NCBI GenBank assembly: GCA_003612485.1
Contig: RAZA01000007.1
Span: forward strand, 1-64,000
DNA: 64,000 bases
Direction of reading: 5' to 3'
Origin: a bacterium D16-50
Lineage (GTDB): Bacteria > Bacillota > Clostridia > Lachnospirales > Lachnospiraceae
Part shown: one piece after another, positions 36,143 to 45,754 of the stretch
Layout of the letters: the number at the start of each line of letters is the position of its first letter
How positions within the stretch are numbered: the first letter of the stretch is position 1
Notes under the pieces: generated by a model
The model's database searches: none
Seen by the model: the letters and a program-made list of their open reading frames with translations, nothing else
What the model was told of the DNA's origin: nothing
Position numbers and translations under genes: made by a program

Positions 36143-38704
36143 TTACTTTACTATATAGCCGAAAGCCGGCACCGTCACCCCGCCGATATTTTCCTCAAGG
36201 TCGCTGTAGTTGAAATAAACCTTGACCCCGTTGGAATAAGTCACTATGCGGAGCTTGTCATTGCGCTCGTACAGCTCATGACCGGTGATCGTAGCGCCCT
36301 TGACCGCATTATAAAACTGCTTGTATTCCTCGTAATACGCACTGATTCTGTCCTTCCAGTAGCTGTAGTCAACGGCAAAGAAGTTCTCCTGCTCCGTTCC
36401 CGACAGCAGATAGCTGTCCTCGTACATAAATGTGAACTTGGGCACACCGTTGCTCTCAAGGACACGCATGAAGTTCACGTACACGTCCGTGCTCTCCTTG
36501 TTCAGGGACTCGGAGGAATACAGCTTATAGCCGTCCAGCACCATCCCCGTGAAGGGTATGGATGCATCCAGCACCCTCATGCCGCTGTCCGTCATGGGAA
36601 TGTCCGTCAGGTACTTACTGTAGGCATAGGCTTCACTGATAGGATTGCTCAGCATCAGCTGCATCCCGTCCGCCAGACCCGCCGCTGCGGTCTTCATCAG
36701 CTCGCTGCCCGTGGAGGGCGAGGCATGTGTACCCTGATAGGTGGTGGAGACAAAGGTAAACAGATCGCTGGAAGCCATGGAGTCCAGACCAATCTTGCTG
36801 GAATAGGACTTCTTTACCTTGCTAAAGTATTTGTCCAGATAATATGGATTTACCAGATACAAGGGATATTTCTCATCCTCCAGAGTATTTACCTCATGCT
36901 TCACCGGATCGAAGGTATAGACCCGTCCCCGCTCATTGACGATGCTCCATGCGGACATCTCATTGCTCAATTTCGTTTTGGTATTTGCGGTCTGCAGCTG
37001 CAGGTTCGGAAAGATCTGCGCCCCTACGGAATCCGCATAGGATTTCAGGCTCTTGAAGCCGGACTTTCCTCCCATGCCGGACACGAACTTGACTCCCGAC
37101 GCAAGAGATCGCTGGTTCATACCCCCGTTCACCATGCCGCTGTAGATCAGCTTGATGTTCTGGATTCCGTCATTTGTCAAATCCTGCAGGATCTCCTCCG
37201 CCTGATCGAATGTTGTCAGGACCTGAGTTCCCTCATAAGGAATTCCCAGCATATACTTGGTTTTGTCGGTGCTGCCCAGAAGCTCCACATAGAAGGGCGC
37301 CGCATCCTCCGGCGATTCCTTCTGCAGAATGCCCTTCTCCTCCAGATAACCGGCATAGCAGTTGGCCATGTCCAGATAATCCGCACCCTCACCCAGCCAG
37401 AAATAGCGAATGGTGATAGGGTCGTCATAGATATCGTCGGAAACTCTATACATGACGAACGCGCCGCTGGCGTTCTTTGCCCCGGAGGCAATGATCTGCT
37501 GGGTCTGAATATCGAAGGACAGCCTCATCTTGGCAAAGGGCTCCCCATTGTCCGTCCCCTGTACATAAGCGTCCATGGACGCCACCTCCGCGCCCTCCTC
37601 GATAACGCCGAAAATCGTGCTGGAAGAGCTCTTCATGCCAAACACCGGAAGCATCAGATGGTTATCCACGCTGCTGTAGGTATGGGCGTTCACAAGCTGA
37701 TCCCCATTATAATAGGTTCCCACATAATGATACTCTCTGGTCTTAGTGCTGTCCAGATAGATCAGTGCGCCGCTGTCGTCAGGAAGGAACATATATCCGT
37801 CCTCCGCCTCCTGCGCAGGATCCGAGGTCAGGAAATAAGGCAGCAGCACCAGCTGACTGATGGGATGATCCTTACCGGACTCCATCAGAGATGTGTCCAC
37901 GCTCACCACCAGCTCCTCGCCGTCCAGCCGATAGTCCACCGGAACCTTGATCGTCAGATTGCTGGGATAGTCGTCCGCAGGCACTTCATAGGTCTCCAGA
38001 TCCGCATACAGCTCATCCTCCGTATAATGTCCCACTTCGTAGAAGATATTGTAAAGCTGCTTCACTGCCAGCTGACTCATCACGCTGCCGCTGGCGGCGT
38101 TCCGAACCCACTCCCCGGTGCTCAGCTGAGTATAATAGCTCCGCTCCAGCGCATCCCGTTGGGAATCGTCCAGATACTGCAGCACCAGCTCCTGCATTCT
38201 TTCCTCCGAAAGCTGGGGAGGGAAATTCTTATAGGTCATATCGTCATTTCCCAGAGAATAGAGCACCCGGACTCCGTTGTCTATCTTCTGATAGGCCAGC
38301 TGTTCCCGGCTGGAACACATACTATAGGAGTCATAACTACCTACACTGTTGTAGGTTCCGTTGGCCTTTTTATCTCCGGAAAAATACCTTACCACCAGAT
38401 CGGACTGTTGCATGTCGGACAAGTTCATGCCGCTCTCGTCATGGCTCATATTGCTGTCCTGATAAACGCCGGTGGAGGTGTCCCGCCAGCGGATGGTTCC
38501 GGTGGAGGGATTCAGCAGAAGCTCCATCTTGCCGCTCTCAGCCACCTTCACAAAATCGGTTCCGCTGAAGGTGTCGAACTGCTGGGTGTCCCAATAACTG
38601 GATTCCTCAACTACATCGGTATCGCCTTTGGATCCGCAGCCTCCCAGGAAAGCAAGGCAAAGGCCGGCCAATGCGGCATAGGTAAAGATTTTTTTCTTTT
38701 TCAT
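36143..38704 (-). CDS. DUF5696-type lipoprotein
   Basis: 853 residues from ATG 38704 (MKKKKIFTYAALAG). The lipobox LGGC (Cys23) predicts a lipoprotein on the outer face of the membrane. The N-terminal 400 residues look like beta sandwich. The middle (about 420-760) alternates strands and helices as in a (beta/alpha)8 glycosidase barrel (GIQNIKLIYSGMVNG, VGAQIFPNLQLQT, KIGLDSMASSDLF). Catalytic residues cannot be assigned. Proteins of this type sit beside CUT1 permeases in Firmicutes. It may be a glycosidase or glycan-binding subunit for the importer; both are inference. Confidence 0.7.
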   Translation of the reverse strand: MKKKKIFTYAALAGLCLAFLGGCGSKGDTDVVEESSYWDTQQFDTFSGTDFVKVAESGKMELLLNPSTGTIRWRDTSTGVYQDSNMSHDESGMNLSDMQQSDLVVRYFSGDKKANGTYNSVGSYDSYSMCSSREQLAYQKIDNGVRVLYSLGNDDMTYKNFPPQLSEERMQELVLQYLDDSQRDALERSYYTQLSTGEWVRNAASGSVMSQLAVKQLYNIFYEVGHYTEDELYADLETYEVPADDYPSNLTIKVPVDYRLDGEELVVSVDTSLMESGKDHPISQLVLLPYFLTSDPAQEAEDGYMFLPDDSGALIYLDSTKTREYHYVGTYYNGDQLVNAHTYSSVDNHLMLPVFGMKSSSSTIFGVIEEGAEVASMDAYVQGTDNGEPFAKMRLSFDIQTQQIIASGAKNASGAFVMYRVSDDIYDDPITIRYFWLGEGADYLDMANCYAGYLEEKGILQKESPEDAAPFYVELLGSTDKTKYMLGIPYEGTQVLTTFDQAEEILQDLTNDGIQNIKLIYSGMVNGGMNQRSLASGVKFVSGMGGKSGFKSLKSYADSVGAQIFPNLQLQTANTKTKLSNEMSAWSIVNERGRVYTFDPVKHEVNTLEDEKYPLYLVNPYYLDKYFSKVKKSYSSKIGLDSMASSDLFTFVSTTYQGTHASPSTGSELMKTAAAGLADGMQLMLSNPISEAYAYSKYLTDIPMTDSGMRVLDASIPFTGMVLDGYKLYSSESLNKESTDVYVNFMRVLESNGVPKFTFMYEDSYLLSGTEQENFFAVDYSYWKDRISAYYEEYKQFYNAVKGATITGHELYERNDKLRIVTYSNGVKVYFNYSDLEENIGGVTVPAFGYIVK

Positions 38705-38720
38705 TCTCTTCGCCTCCCTC

Positions 38721-40799
38721 CTATAGTACCAAGAATATCTCTCTGATGATCTGCATCCAGTCATTCACAAACTGAGCCAGCAGCGTGGCGAACAGCATCA
38801 GCACGAAGCATACGATCAGCATGGCCACCAACGACAGAAGCAATGTAGCCACATTCTTGGTAAAGGTATACTGGTTCACCATGATTGTCCCGATAAACAT
38901 GTAAAAGAAGAACAGCACCATACCGAAGGTGAACAGCGCGCTTACCAGAACCGCCTCGTTCTCCGTCACAAAATTGGAGAGAATCGTTCCTGCCAGATAC
39001 AGCCAGCACGCGGGATACAGAGAATATCCCACCACCTTGGTGATATGCACGATCTTACCCTTACCTGAAAGCAGAACGCCCACCGCCCAGTTGCCTACGA
39101 TGAATGCCACATAGGGAAGGATTGTGCTGCCCACGATCAGGGGAACATTCACATTGTTAATGTCCACGAAGCTTACTAAAAAGCCTGTATACCGATACTT
39201 GATCAGATTGATCCAGCCGAACAGAAAGATAACCACGACACTAAATACAAGTGATCCGTCATCATAATACTTTACATCGTCAAAAGCCTTAAAGGGACTG
39301 GACAGCACATAGCCCGGCCATTTGAACAAGGTGAACTTCACCTTCTTCCAGAACCTATTGAATTTCGTGTCCTTAGGCTCCTTGCGCCAGAACTTCTTGT
39401 AGACCTTCCATGCCACCAGCAGAACCAGCAGGGCAACGATAATCCCGATGATCAGGCCGAAATTCCGGTTCATCCACTCGCTGGATACTTGTTCATAGGC
39501 ATTGGAATAATATGACCTATCGCCGCCCCGGTAGAAATTCTCCTGCGCCGCCTCATATTCTCCGGCCCGCAGCTGATGCTTGCCCAAACCCAGATTCGCA
39601 TAATAGAAATTGTTGTTGATATCCAGTACCTGCTGCCAATAGCCCGCAGCCGTCTCATAGTCATATTCCGACTGGGCCTTCAGACCGGCGTTGATCAGCG
39701 CCCCGTAGGTAGTGGGGGCAAAGATTTCAACCGACTGGTACACGGAATCCACCACGATAATCTTATCGTCCATAAAGCAGAAGCCGGAGGGAGAGTTCAG
39801 CAGACCCTCTTTGCTGCCTGACCCGGCGACCTCATAAAGCAGATAACCGTCAGGGCTATAGACAAAAATCCTGAGGCTGACGGTATCCATAACCGCGAAT
39901 CTCCCGTCATCAGCCACGGCAATACTGTTGAGACTGGAAAGGGATTTCCCGTTCTCATAGTCACCCATGGGCGGAATCTCGAACTCGCCCACCGTCAGGA
40001 TATCCTTCCCGGAGGAATTCAGCTTTCTCACGGGATTACTCGATGTCATGTCCGCCAGACAGGCGAAAATAAAGCCGTCCTTGTCTATAGCCACACCGCT
40101 GTAGGTGGTAGGCAGCCACAAAGCGCTGGCAGCCTTCTGGGCTTCCGTAGCAATGCTGCGCCAGAACAGATCTGCCAGACTGAAGGTAACCTCCGTAGCG
40201 CCTACATAACGATTGAAATTCCCCTCGGGATCCAGCTCCGCCAGACCCTCGTAACAGTTCTGGACAAGGACGTAGATTCGTCCCACACTGTCCACCACCA
40301 GCCTGCTGGGATGATACTCCATCTCTAATCCGGTACAGTGGGGATCCCCCAGAGCCCGCACATACTTGCCGTTCTCATCGAACTCTACGATCTCTCCGGC
40401 AGCCTGCTCACAGATATAGATATGTTCCTCCTCCGTCACATAGATCCCTGTAGGAGCGCTGACGGCGCTTTTGGTCCCGTCCTCTCTCGTATATTCCGTG
40501 ATGTAGCTGAAATTCTCAAAGCTCTTGTCGGCAATGATAATGCAGCCCTTCTGAATGATATATATCTTGTCGTTCCGATAGAACACGCCGGAAACGGTTG
40601 AAAAGTTCTCCGCACCCAGATCCGATGCGTAAACCGTCCGTTCCAGCTCATATGCAGCGGGTGCGGCAACCACATTGCCCCAGATGTCATAGGAATAAGA
40701 CTCCGCCGCATAGGACACCGTGCCAAATCCAAGGATGGCACATAGTACAAGAGCAAGTCCAGCAAGGTACCTACTCCAAATCTTTCTTGATTTCTGCAT
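38721..40799 (-). CDS. NHL-propeller / TPR / YIP1 membrane protein
   Basis: 692 residues. A signal peptide (about 1-32, LALVLCAILGFGTVSYA) leads to an extracytoplasmic beta-propeller of NHL type (40-370, e.g. SPTGIYVTEEEHIYICEQ-like blades), then about two TPR motifs (375-440), a membrane segment (near 455-477) and a C-terminal YIP1-like domain with about five membrane helices. It lies 11 bp from the upstream permease and 16 bp from the DUF5696 gene. A large propeller on the outer face tied to a membrane domain could recruit substrate or assemble the two transporter halves. No enzymatic motif is seen. Confidence 0.72.
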   Translation of the reverse strand: MQKSRKIWSRYLAGLALVLCAILGFGTVSYAAESYSYDIWGNVVAAPAAYELERTVYASDLGAENFSTVSGVFYRNDKIYIIQKGCIIIADKSFENFSYITEYTREDGTKSAVSAPTGIYVTEEEHIYICEQAAGEIVEFDENGKYVRALGDPHCTGLEMEYHPSRLVVDSVGRIYVLVQNCYEGLAELDPEGNFNRYVGATEVTFSLADLFWRSIATEAQKAASALWLPTTYSGVAIDKDGFIFACLADMTSSNPVRKLNSSGKDILTVGEFEIPPMGDYENGKSLSSLNSIAVADDGRFAVMDTVSLRIFVYSPDGYLLYEVAGSGSKEGLLNSPSGFCFMDDKIIVVDSVYQSVEIFAPTTYGALINAGLKAQSEYDYETAAGYWQQVLDINNNFYYANLGLGKHQLRAGEYEAAQENFYRGGDRSYYSNAYEQVSSEWMNRNFGLIIGIIVALLVLLVAWKVYKKFWRKEPKDTKFNRFWKKVKFTLFKWPGYVLSSPFKAFDDVKYYDDGSLVFSVVVIFLFGWINLIKYRYTGFLVSFVDINNVNVPLIVGSTILPYVAFIVGNWAVGVLLSGKGKIVHITKVVGYSLYPACWLYLAGTILSNFVTENEAVLVSALFTFGMVLFFFYMFIGTIMVNQYTFTKNVATLLLSLVAMLIVCFVLMLFATLLAQFVNDWMQIIREIFLVL

Positions 40800-40809
40800 A
40801 CGCCACCTC

Positions 40810-41739
40810 TTATTCTTTCATGCCGGATGTTGCCATCGTAGATACCACGTTGTTCTGCATGATCAGGAAAACAACCAGCGGTACGGCAAACATAAGCACC
40901 GAGGACGCAGACGAGATTCCTACAAAAGAAGCTCCCACGCCGGCCACCTTGCCGCTTGCCAGCTGACCTACCACATAGGCAAAACCCTTCTGTGATTCCG
41001 TATAAATAAAGTTTGCGCCCGTATTGGTCCAGAATGCCTGAAACACCATGATGAACGCCGTCACCAGCGCCGGCTTCACCACCGGCATGACGATCGTGAA
41101 ATGGATGCGGGCATAGCCTGCACCGTCGATCTGGGCCGCCTCCATCAGGCTGTCCGGAATCTGCTCCATGAAATTCTTCATCAGGTATAAGCCCAGTGTG
41201 GATGCAAGGCCGGGCACGATGATGGCCCACTGGGTATCCAGCATCCCCAGTCCCGCAATGGTCAGGAAGTTGGGAATCGCCGTAACCGATGCGTTGAACA
41301 TCAGGGAATACACGATGATCTGGTTAAAGAACTTCGAGCCCGGGAACTTATATTTCGCCAGCGGGTAAGCGCACAGCGAAGCCAGCAGTATATGCCCTAT
41401 AGAACCGATCACCACTACAAACAGCGAGTTGAACAATGACCTCGTCACCGGCACCATCGTATTCGCCAACACGTTCACGAAGTCGCGGTAATTATCAAAA
41501 GTAGGGTTCTGCACCATGATCTTCGGCGGGAAGATGAACATTTCGTTCATAGGCTTTAAGGACTGGCTCACCATGTACAGCACCGGAAAGAAGAAGGCAA
41601 CAGCCATCGCCAAAAGGAACAGCCCAAGGATCACATTTCCCCAGAAGCTTCTTTTGGATTTCTTGACGGAGGGAGCAAAATCCTTCATGGAATTTTTTTT
41701 CTTTAAACGCTTATAATACAGTCTTTTTAATATTTCCAT
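40810..41739 (-). CDS. CUT1 sugar ABC permease (MalG type), pair A
   Basis: 309 residues, six predicted membrane helices. EAA loop: EAAQIDGAGYARIHFTIVMPVV. The ribosome binding site is GGGAGGAAGG. It follows its MalF-type partner by 21 bp. It pairs with the two solute-binding protein genes upstream. Confidence 0.9.
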   Translation of the reverse strand: MEILKRLYYKRLKKKNSMKDFAPSVKKSKRSFWGNVILGLFLLAMAVAFFFPVLYMVSQSLKPMNEMFIFPPKIMVQNPTFDNYRDFVNVLANTMVPVTRSLFNSLFVVVIGSIGHILLASLCAYPLAKYKFPGSKFFNQIIVYSLMFNASVTAIPNFLTIAGLGMLDTQWAIIVPGLASTLGLYLMKNFMEQIPDSLMEAAQIDGAGYARIHFTIVMPVVKPALVTAFIMVFQAFWTNTGANFIYTESQKGFAYVVGQLASGKVAGVGASFVGISSASSVLMFAVPLVVFLIMQNNVVSTMATSGMKE

Positions 41740-41760
41740 ATTTACCCTTCCTCCCTCTGA

Positions 41761-42687
41761 TCAGGTTCCGACCTTGCGCAGCAGCTTCTGGATCAGGCCG
41801 TTGCATAGGATCATAACCAGGAACAGGATTACGGCGATTGCCGAGGCGTAACCCATCTCCATACGGATCGAACCATAGTCGTTCAGATGGTTGACGATGG
41901 TATGGGTCGCATAGTTGGGGCTGGGGAAGCCTACAAGAGCATCACCTACAGCGCCTACGGACAAAGAGCCGGTAATCGTCATAACTGCGCCGAAGAGAAG
42001 CTGGGGCTTCATGTTGGGAAGCGTGATGTACCACAGCTCCTGCCAGCGGTTGCGGATGCCGTCTATGGCTCCCGCCTCGTACTGGGCCTCATCCACGCCC
42101 TTGATACCGGCTACGAAGGATAGGAAGCCTACACCCATGCTCATCCACAGAGACGCCAGAACAACAACAACCATTACATATTTTGAATCCGACAGCCACT
42201 TAATGGCCTCGTTCACTCCCAGATTGCGCAGGAAGGCGTTCAGATAGCCGTTGCTGTCGTTAGAAAAGATCATGGCGAACACGGAGTAGACTGCAGCTCC
42301 TGCCATGCTGGGCGCGTAGAAAATCACCGTCAGCACCGTACCTACCTTGTGGGGAAGCTCATTGATCATCCATGCCAGCAGATAGGACATAATATAGCCT
42401 CCGGGACCCACGATCACCGCGATGATGAAGGTATTCTTGATTGCAGTGATAAAGGTCTTATCCTCCAGAAACAGCTTCTGGTAATTACGCAGCCCTACAA
42501 AATTGGCTTTCTCCAGCACATTGTAGTCAGTGAAGCTGAACCACATGGCCTTCAGCACAGGGTATACGACAAATACGAAAAACAGCAACATGAATGGGGC
42601 AATCATGATGTACAGAGGGATCGCGCGCTTCATGTCTCTCAGGGTCAGTTGGGCCCTTCTTTTAAAAGATATCTTACTAGCAGCCAT
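41761..42687 (-). CDS. CUT1 sugar ABC permease (MalF type), pair A
   Basis: 308 residues, six predicted membrane helices. The EAA loop reads YEAGAIDGIRNRWQELWYITLP. It starts MAASKISF behind AGGAGGGG, 10 bp after the stop of the large CBM-fused binding protein. Confidence 0.9.
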   Translation of the reverse strand: MAASKISFKRRAQLTLRDMKRAIPLYIMIAPFMLLFFVFVVYPVLKAMWFSFTDYNVLEKANFVGLRNYQKLFLEDKTFITAIKNTFIIAVIVGPGGYIMSYLLAWMINELPHKVGTVLTVIFYAPSMAGAAVYSVFAMIFSNDSNGYLNAFLRNLGVNEAIKWLSDSKYVMVVVVLASLWMSMGVGFLSFVAGIKGVDEAQYEAGAIDGIRNRWQELWYITLPNMKPQLLFGAVMTITGSLSVGAVGDALVGFPSPNYATHTIVNHLNDYGSIRMEMGYASAIAVILFLVMILCNGLIQKLLRKVGT

Positions 42688-42697
42688 CTCTCCCCTC

Positions 42698-45649
42698 CTA
42701 TTCTGCCGTGTCCAGACCGAACTCGATGCGCTTGCTGGTGATTTCCCTGCTGATCTCGTCCAGCATGATGTACAATGTATCCACCGGTTCCTTATTGTCA
42801 GTTACAACTGAGGTGAATGCGTTTCTGATCACGCGCCCCGTGACATAGCCACCGGGAATCTGAGGCTCCGCCCGCAGATCGTCTAACAGAGACAGCACCA
42901 CTTCCTTAAATTCTGTCTTCAAGCCGCCGTTCTCGATAGCCTTCACATTGGCTACAGGGAACTCTGCAGCTTCGCCGTTCTCCGCCTTCAGCTCGGTGGA
43001 ATAATTCACCTGTGTCTCCTCGCTGGTCCACCATTTCAGGAAATCCCAGGCCTCCTCCGCCATGCCGTCCTTCTCCACCGTAGAGGACACGATGAAGCAG
43101 GTAGCGATCATGCATGCCGCAGAATGATCCACGCTGCCGTCCGCCCTTCTGGTGCCCGGCATTCTGGCGATGGACCACTTGCCGGCTATCTCCGGTGCGG
43201 ACACGTTCAATGTATTCACATAGGTATAATCCACCACCGCCAGAGGAGTCTCTCCCGTGCGGAATCTGGTGGACAAGTTGATAGAATAATTCAGTCCCTG
43301 ATTGGTATAATACTCTGTCCAGCCCTTGAACACCTCCATCAGCTCCACCTGATCCAGAAGGATACCGGTATGCTCCGAATTATAGAGTTCATATCCCTGC
43401 TGATACAACATGGAAAGGAAGATGGCGTTCACGGGAACGGTTGTGGAGCTTGTTCCTCCGCCCAGAGTATTGTACTCGTTGCTTGCCAGATACACGCTCA
43501 TGTTGTCCGCTTCCAGATAAGGGATGATCCCGATCAGATCCTCCCAGGTCTCCGGAACTTCCAGACCCATATCGTTCATGATGTCCGTCCTATAGATCAT
43601 CACCGGGAAGCTCAGCTGATCCGGCAGACCATAGACGCCGCCCTCGTACTCCAGAAACGCTTTGGTGTCCGCAGGGAAACGCTTGAAGATCTCCTCGAAA
43701 TCACTGAACTGGGTCAAATCGTAGGCCGCGTTGCGGTATGCGAAGTTGTTGGGAGAGCTGTAGCTGGAGTGAAGCACCACGTCGGGACCCTCTCCTGCCA
43801 CGGTAGCAGGAAGCACTGTGTCGCCGCCCACCATGCTCAGATTCACTTCATAGTTCGTATCCTCCACACGGGCATTAATCATCTTCTGGATGATATCGTA
43901 CTGCGCCCTGGTATCAGTGGCAACCCATACGGTGAGCTGCTCCTTCTTCTGGCCGTCTCCTCCCCCTGCATGCACCTTGAAGTCATTGGTGAAGGAGCCT
44001 ATGAAGGCCTTCCAGCTGTGAACCATGTTGGCAAAGAAGCCGCCGTTAGCCTTGGGAAGGGAATATCCGTCTCCGGCCACCATCAGATAATCCAGCTCCA
44101 GAGGCAGATTGTTGATATTGTTCACCCACTCGCCCAGAGCGGAAAGCTTGGAGTTGAAGTCTTTCAAATACTTAGCCACATCATCAGGCTTCTTGATCAG
44201 CTTGATCATGGAATTCATCATATCCACGATACCCGAAGTCTTATTGGAGGACTCCATGGTCTCTCCGAACATTCCCACCACGGCGTTGAGTCTGGTGTAC
44301 TCCACCTCCAGAACCTCCTGCATATTAGACACATATGTGGTAATATGATAGTCTCTGTACTGATCCGGCTCGGTTCCGGTAACTGCGGTGAGCTCTCTGT
44401 AGAGCTTGTTCAGATTGTCCACACTGGTGCTGACCTGATCCACTGCCTCCGCCAGCTCACCCAGAGTAGCCGTCATGGTGATGGTATTCTCGCCTTTTTC
44501 CAGATAGAAGTAGTAATCGCCCTCATCTCCGCCCAGATAAGCCGTCTGCCAGTCCGGCCCATAGGCGAACCTGATCTCGGCGGCCTCCGTAAAGGGAGTC
44601 TGTCCATTGATGGTAAGGCTGCGGGCGGAATAGAAGCCCCTGTTCAGGTACTGCTTGAAGCGAACGCCTATCTTGTACAAGCCCGCCCGGTCCGTATTTA
44701 CTTTCCATGAAATATTCTGGCCTGCCGATGCCCAGCTCTTGCCGCCGATGGTATTGTACACGATATTGGAGGCATGGTAGGGCTGTGTCTTCACAGAAGT
44801 ACGGTCATTGTTCGGAGAAAGGGATGAGCTGGATTTCACCGCAGCATCCTCTGCCTGAACAATGATGGCGCCGTCCGCAACATTGTTGGCGCTGATAATC
44901 TCCGCATCCTTCTCTTCCCTATACAATGTCAGATACTTGTCATAGGAAAGCAGCTCCGATGCAGGGACCAGAGCGATTTCTCCGATTCCCAGAATGGACT
45001 GCTTGGACTCCAGCGTGACCGTGTTCTTTCCCTTCTGGAAATAGAACATATAATTCCCCACTGTGTCGCTGTCATTGGAATCAATATAGGCCTGACCGGG
45101 CCCCTGCTCCTGCACCTGAGTAGGCGCGGCCTGATTACCCTTGGTATTCATGAGCCAATTCTTGTTGTCGTCCACCCAGAGACGGTCGATGCTGATATCC
45201 TCACAATCGTCAAAAGGTATTTCCCCATTTACATACACATTGCGCAATATAGTCTGTGTGCTGGAGACGTCCGTATAATATGTAAGCTGAATATAATACA
45301 GACCTGCCTCCGCTACATTGAAGTCATAAGAAATAGAGCCTTCATCCTGCGTCCATACGATGCCGCCCTCTTCCTTGAGCCCCTTCATGTCCGTCTCGGA
45401 GTACTGGGAGGCCTTCAGGACAATCTGATCGGCCTGATCTGACACATACTCCTTGGCATGGCGGGAAAGATAAGCGTCATAGGTAACGGCGGACGCATCC
45501 TCGTAGCTGAGGTACTTCGCCAGAACCGTATCTCTGGTTCCTGCATATTCGTCGCTTGCCGCAAGCTTATACGCGACAATCGCTACGACAACCAATGCAG
45601 CCAGAATGCATATATTGCGAATGCGGGTTTTGTTTTTTTTCTTTTTCAC
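42698..45649 (-). CDS. Membrane-anchored solute-binding protein with two CBM-like domains
   Basis: 983 residues starting at a GTG (45649). A lysine-rich N-terminus and one membrane segment (12-30) without a lipobox anchor it outside. Two CBM6/35-like beta sandwiches follow (about 70-235 and 285-400; each has a GLYYIQL/GLYKIGV strand, an NG turn and a KGENTITM/KGKNTVTL strand). A helical stretch (400-545) leads to a family-1 solute-binding domain (about 585-970; GPDVVLHSSYSS, YGLPDQLSFPVMIYRTDIM, AWDFLKWWTSEE). Fusing carbohydrate-binding modules to a binding protein is unusual and should hold a polymeric or glycoprotein ligand near the permease. Confidence 0.82.
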   Translation of the reverse strand: MKKKKNKTRIRNICILAALVVVAIVAYKLAASDEYAGTRDTVLAKYLSYEDASAVTYDAYLSRHAKEYVSDQADQIVLKASQYSETDMKGLKEEGGIVWTQDEGSISYDFNVAEAGLYYIQLTYYTDVSSTQTILRNVYVNGEIPFDDCEDISIDRLWVDDNKNWLMNTKGNQAAPTQVQEQGPGQAYIDSNDSDTVGNYMFYFQKGKNTVTLESKQSILGIGEIALVPASELLSYDKYLTLYREEKDAEIISANNVADGAIIVQAEDAAVKSSSSLSPNNDRTSVKTQPYHASNIVYNTIGGKSWASAGQNISWKVNTDRAGLYKIGVRFKQYLNRGFYSARSLTINGQTPFTEAAEIRFAYGPDWQTAYLGGDEGDYYFYLEKGENTITMTATLGELAEAVDQVSTSVDNLNKLYRELTAVTGTEPDQYRDYHITTYVSNMQEVLEVEYTRLNAVVGMFGETMESSNKTSGIVDMMNSMIKLIKKPDDVAKYLKDFNSKLSALGEWVNNINNLPLELDYLMVAGDGYSLPKANGGFFANMVHSWKAFIGSFTNDFKVHAGGGDGQKKEQLTVWVATDTRAQYDIIQKMINARVEDTNYEVNLSMVGGDTVLPATVAGEGPDVVLHSSYSSPNNFAYRNAAYDLTQFSDFEEIFKRFPADTKAFLEYEGGVYGLPDQLSFPVMIYRTDIMNDMGLEVPETWEDLIGIIPYLEADNMSVYLASNEYNTLGGGTSSTTVPVNAIFLSMLYQQGYELYNSEHTGILLDQVELMEVFKGWTEYYTNQGLNYSINLSTRFRTGETPLAVVDYTYVNTLNVSAPEIAGKWSIARMPGTRRADGSVDHSAACMIATCFIVSSTVEKDGMAEEAWDFLKWWTSEETQVNYSTELKAENGEAAEFPVANVKAIENGGLKTEFKEVVLSLLDDLRAEPQIPGGYVTGRVIRNAFTSVVTDNKEPVDTLYIMLDEISREITSKRIEFGLDTAE

Positions 45650-45678
45650 CCCATCAGCCCTTTCATATCTAAATAGTA

Positions 45679-45717
45679 TGTGGCTGCGCCCCTATTTGCA
45701 TAGAATCCACAGCCACA
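45679..45717 (-). repeat. Intercistronic hairpin between the two binding-protein genes
   Basis: TGTGGCTG (45679-45686) pairs perfectly with CAGCCACA (45710-45717) around 23 nt. A strong T-run is absent. Position after the first binding protein resembles the malE-malF arrangement, where a hairpin keeps the upstream message abundant. Confidence 0.55.
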
Positions 45718-45754
45718 CAGCGCAATCAATATACTACGTTTATAACATAAAAGC

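Noticed and set aside
35879..38746. 955-codon plus-strand open frame opposite the DUF5696 gene
   Set aside because: Long antisense frame caused by codon bias (few TTA, CTA and TCA codons in the real gene). No start context and no recognisable domain.
43124..44710. 528-codon plus-strand open frame opposite the CBM-fused binding protein
   Set aside because: Same codon-bias shadow; the minus-strand gene has a clear family and signals.
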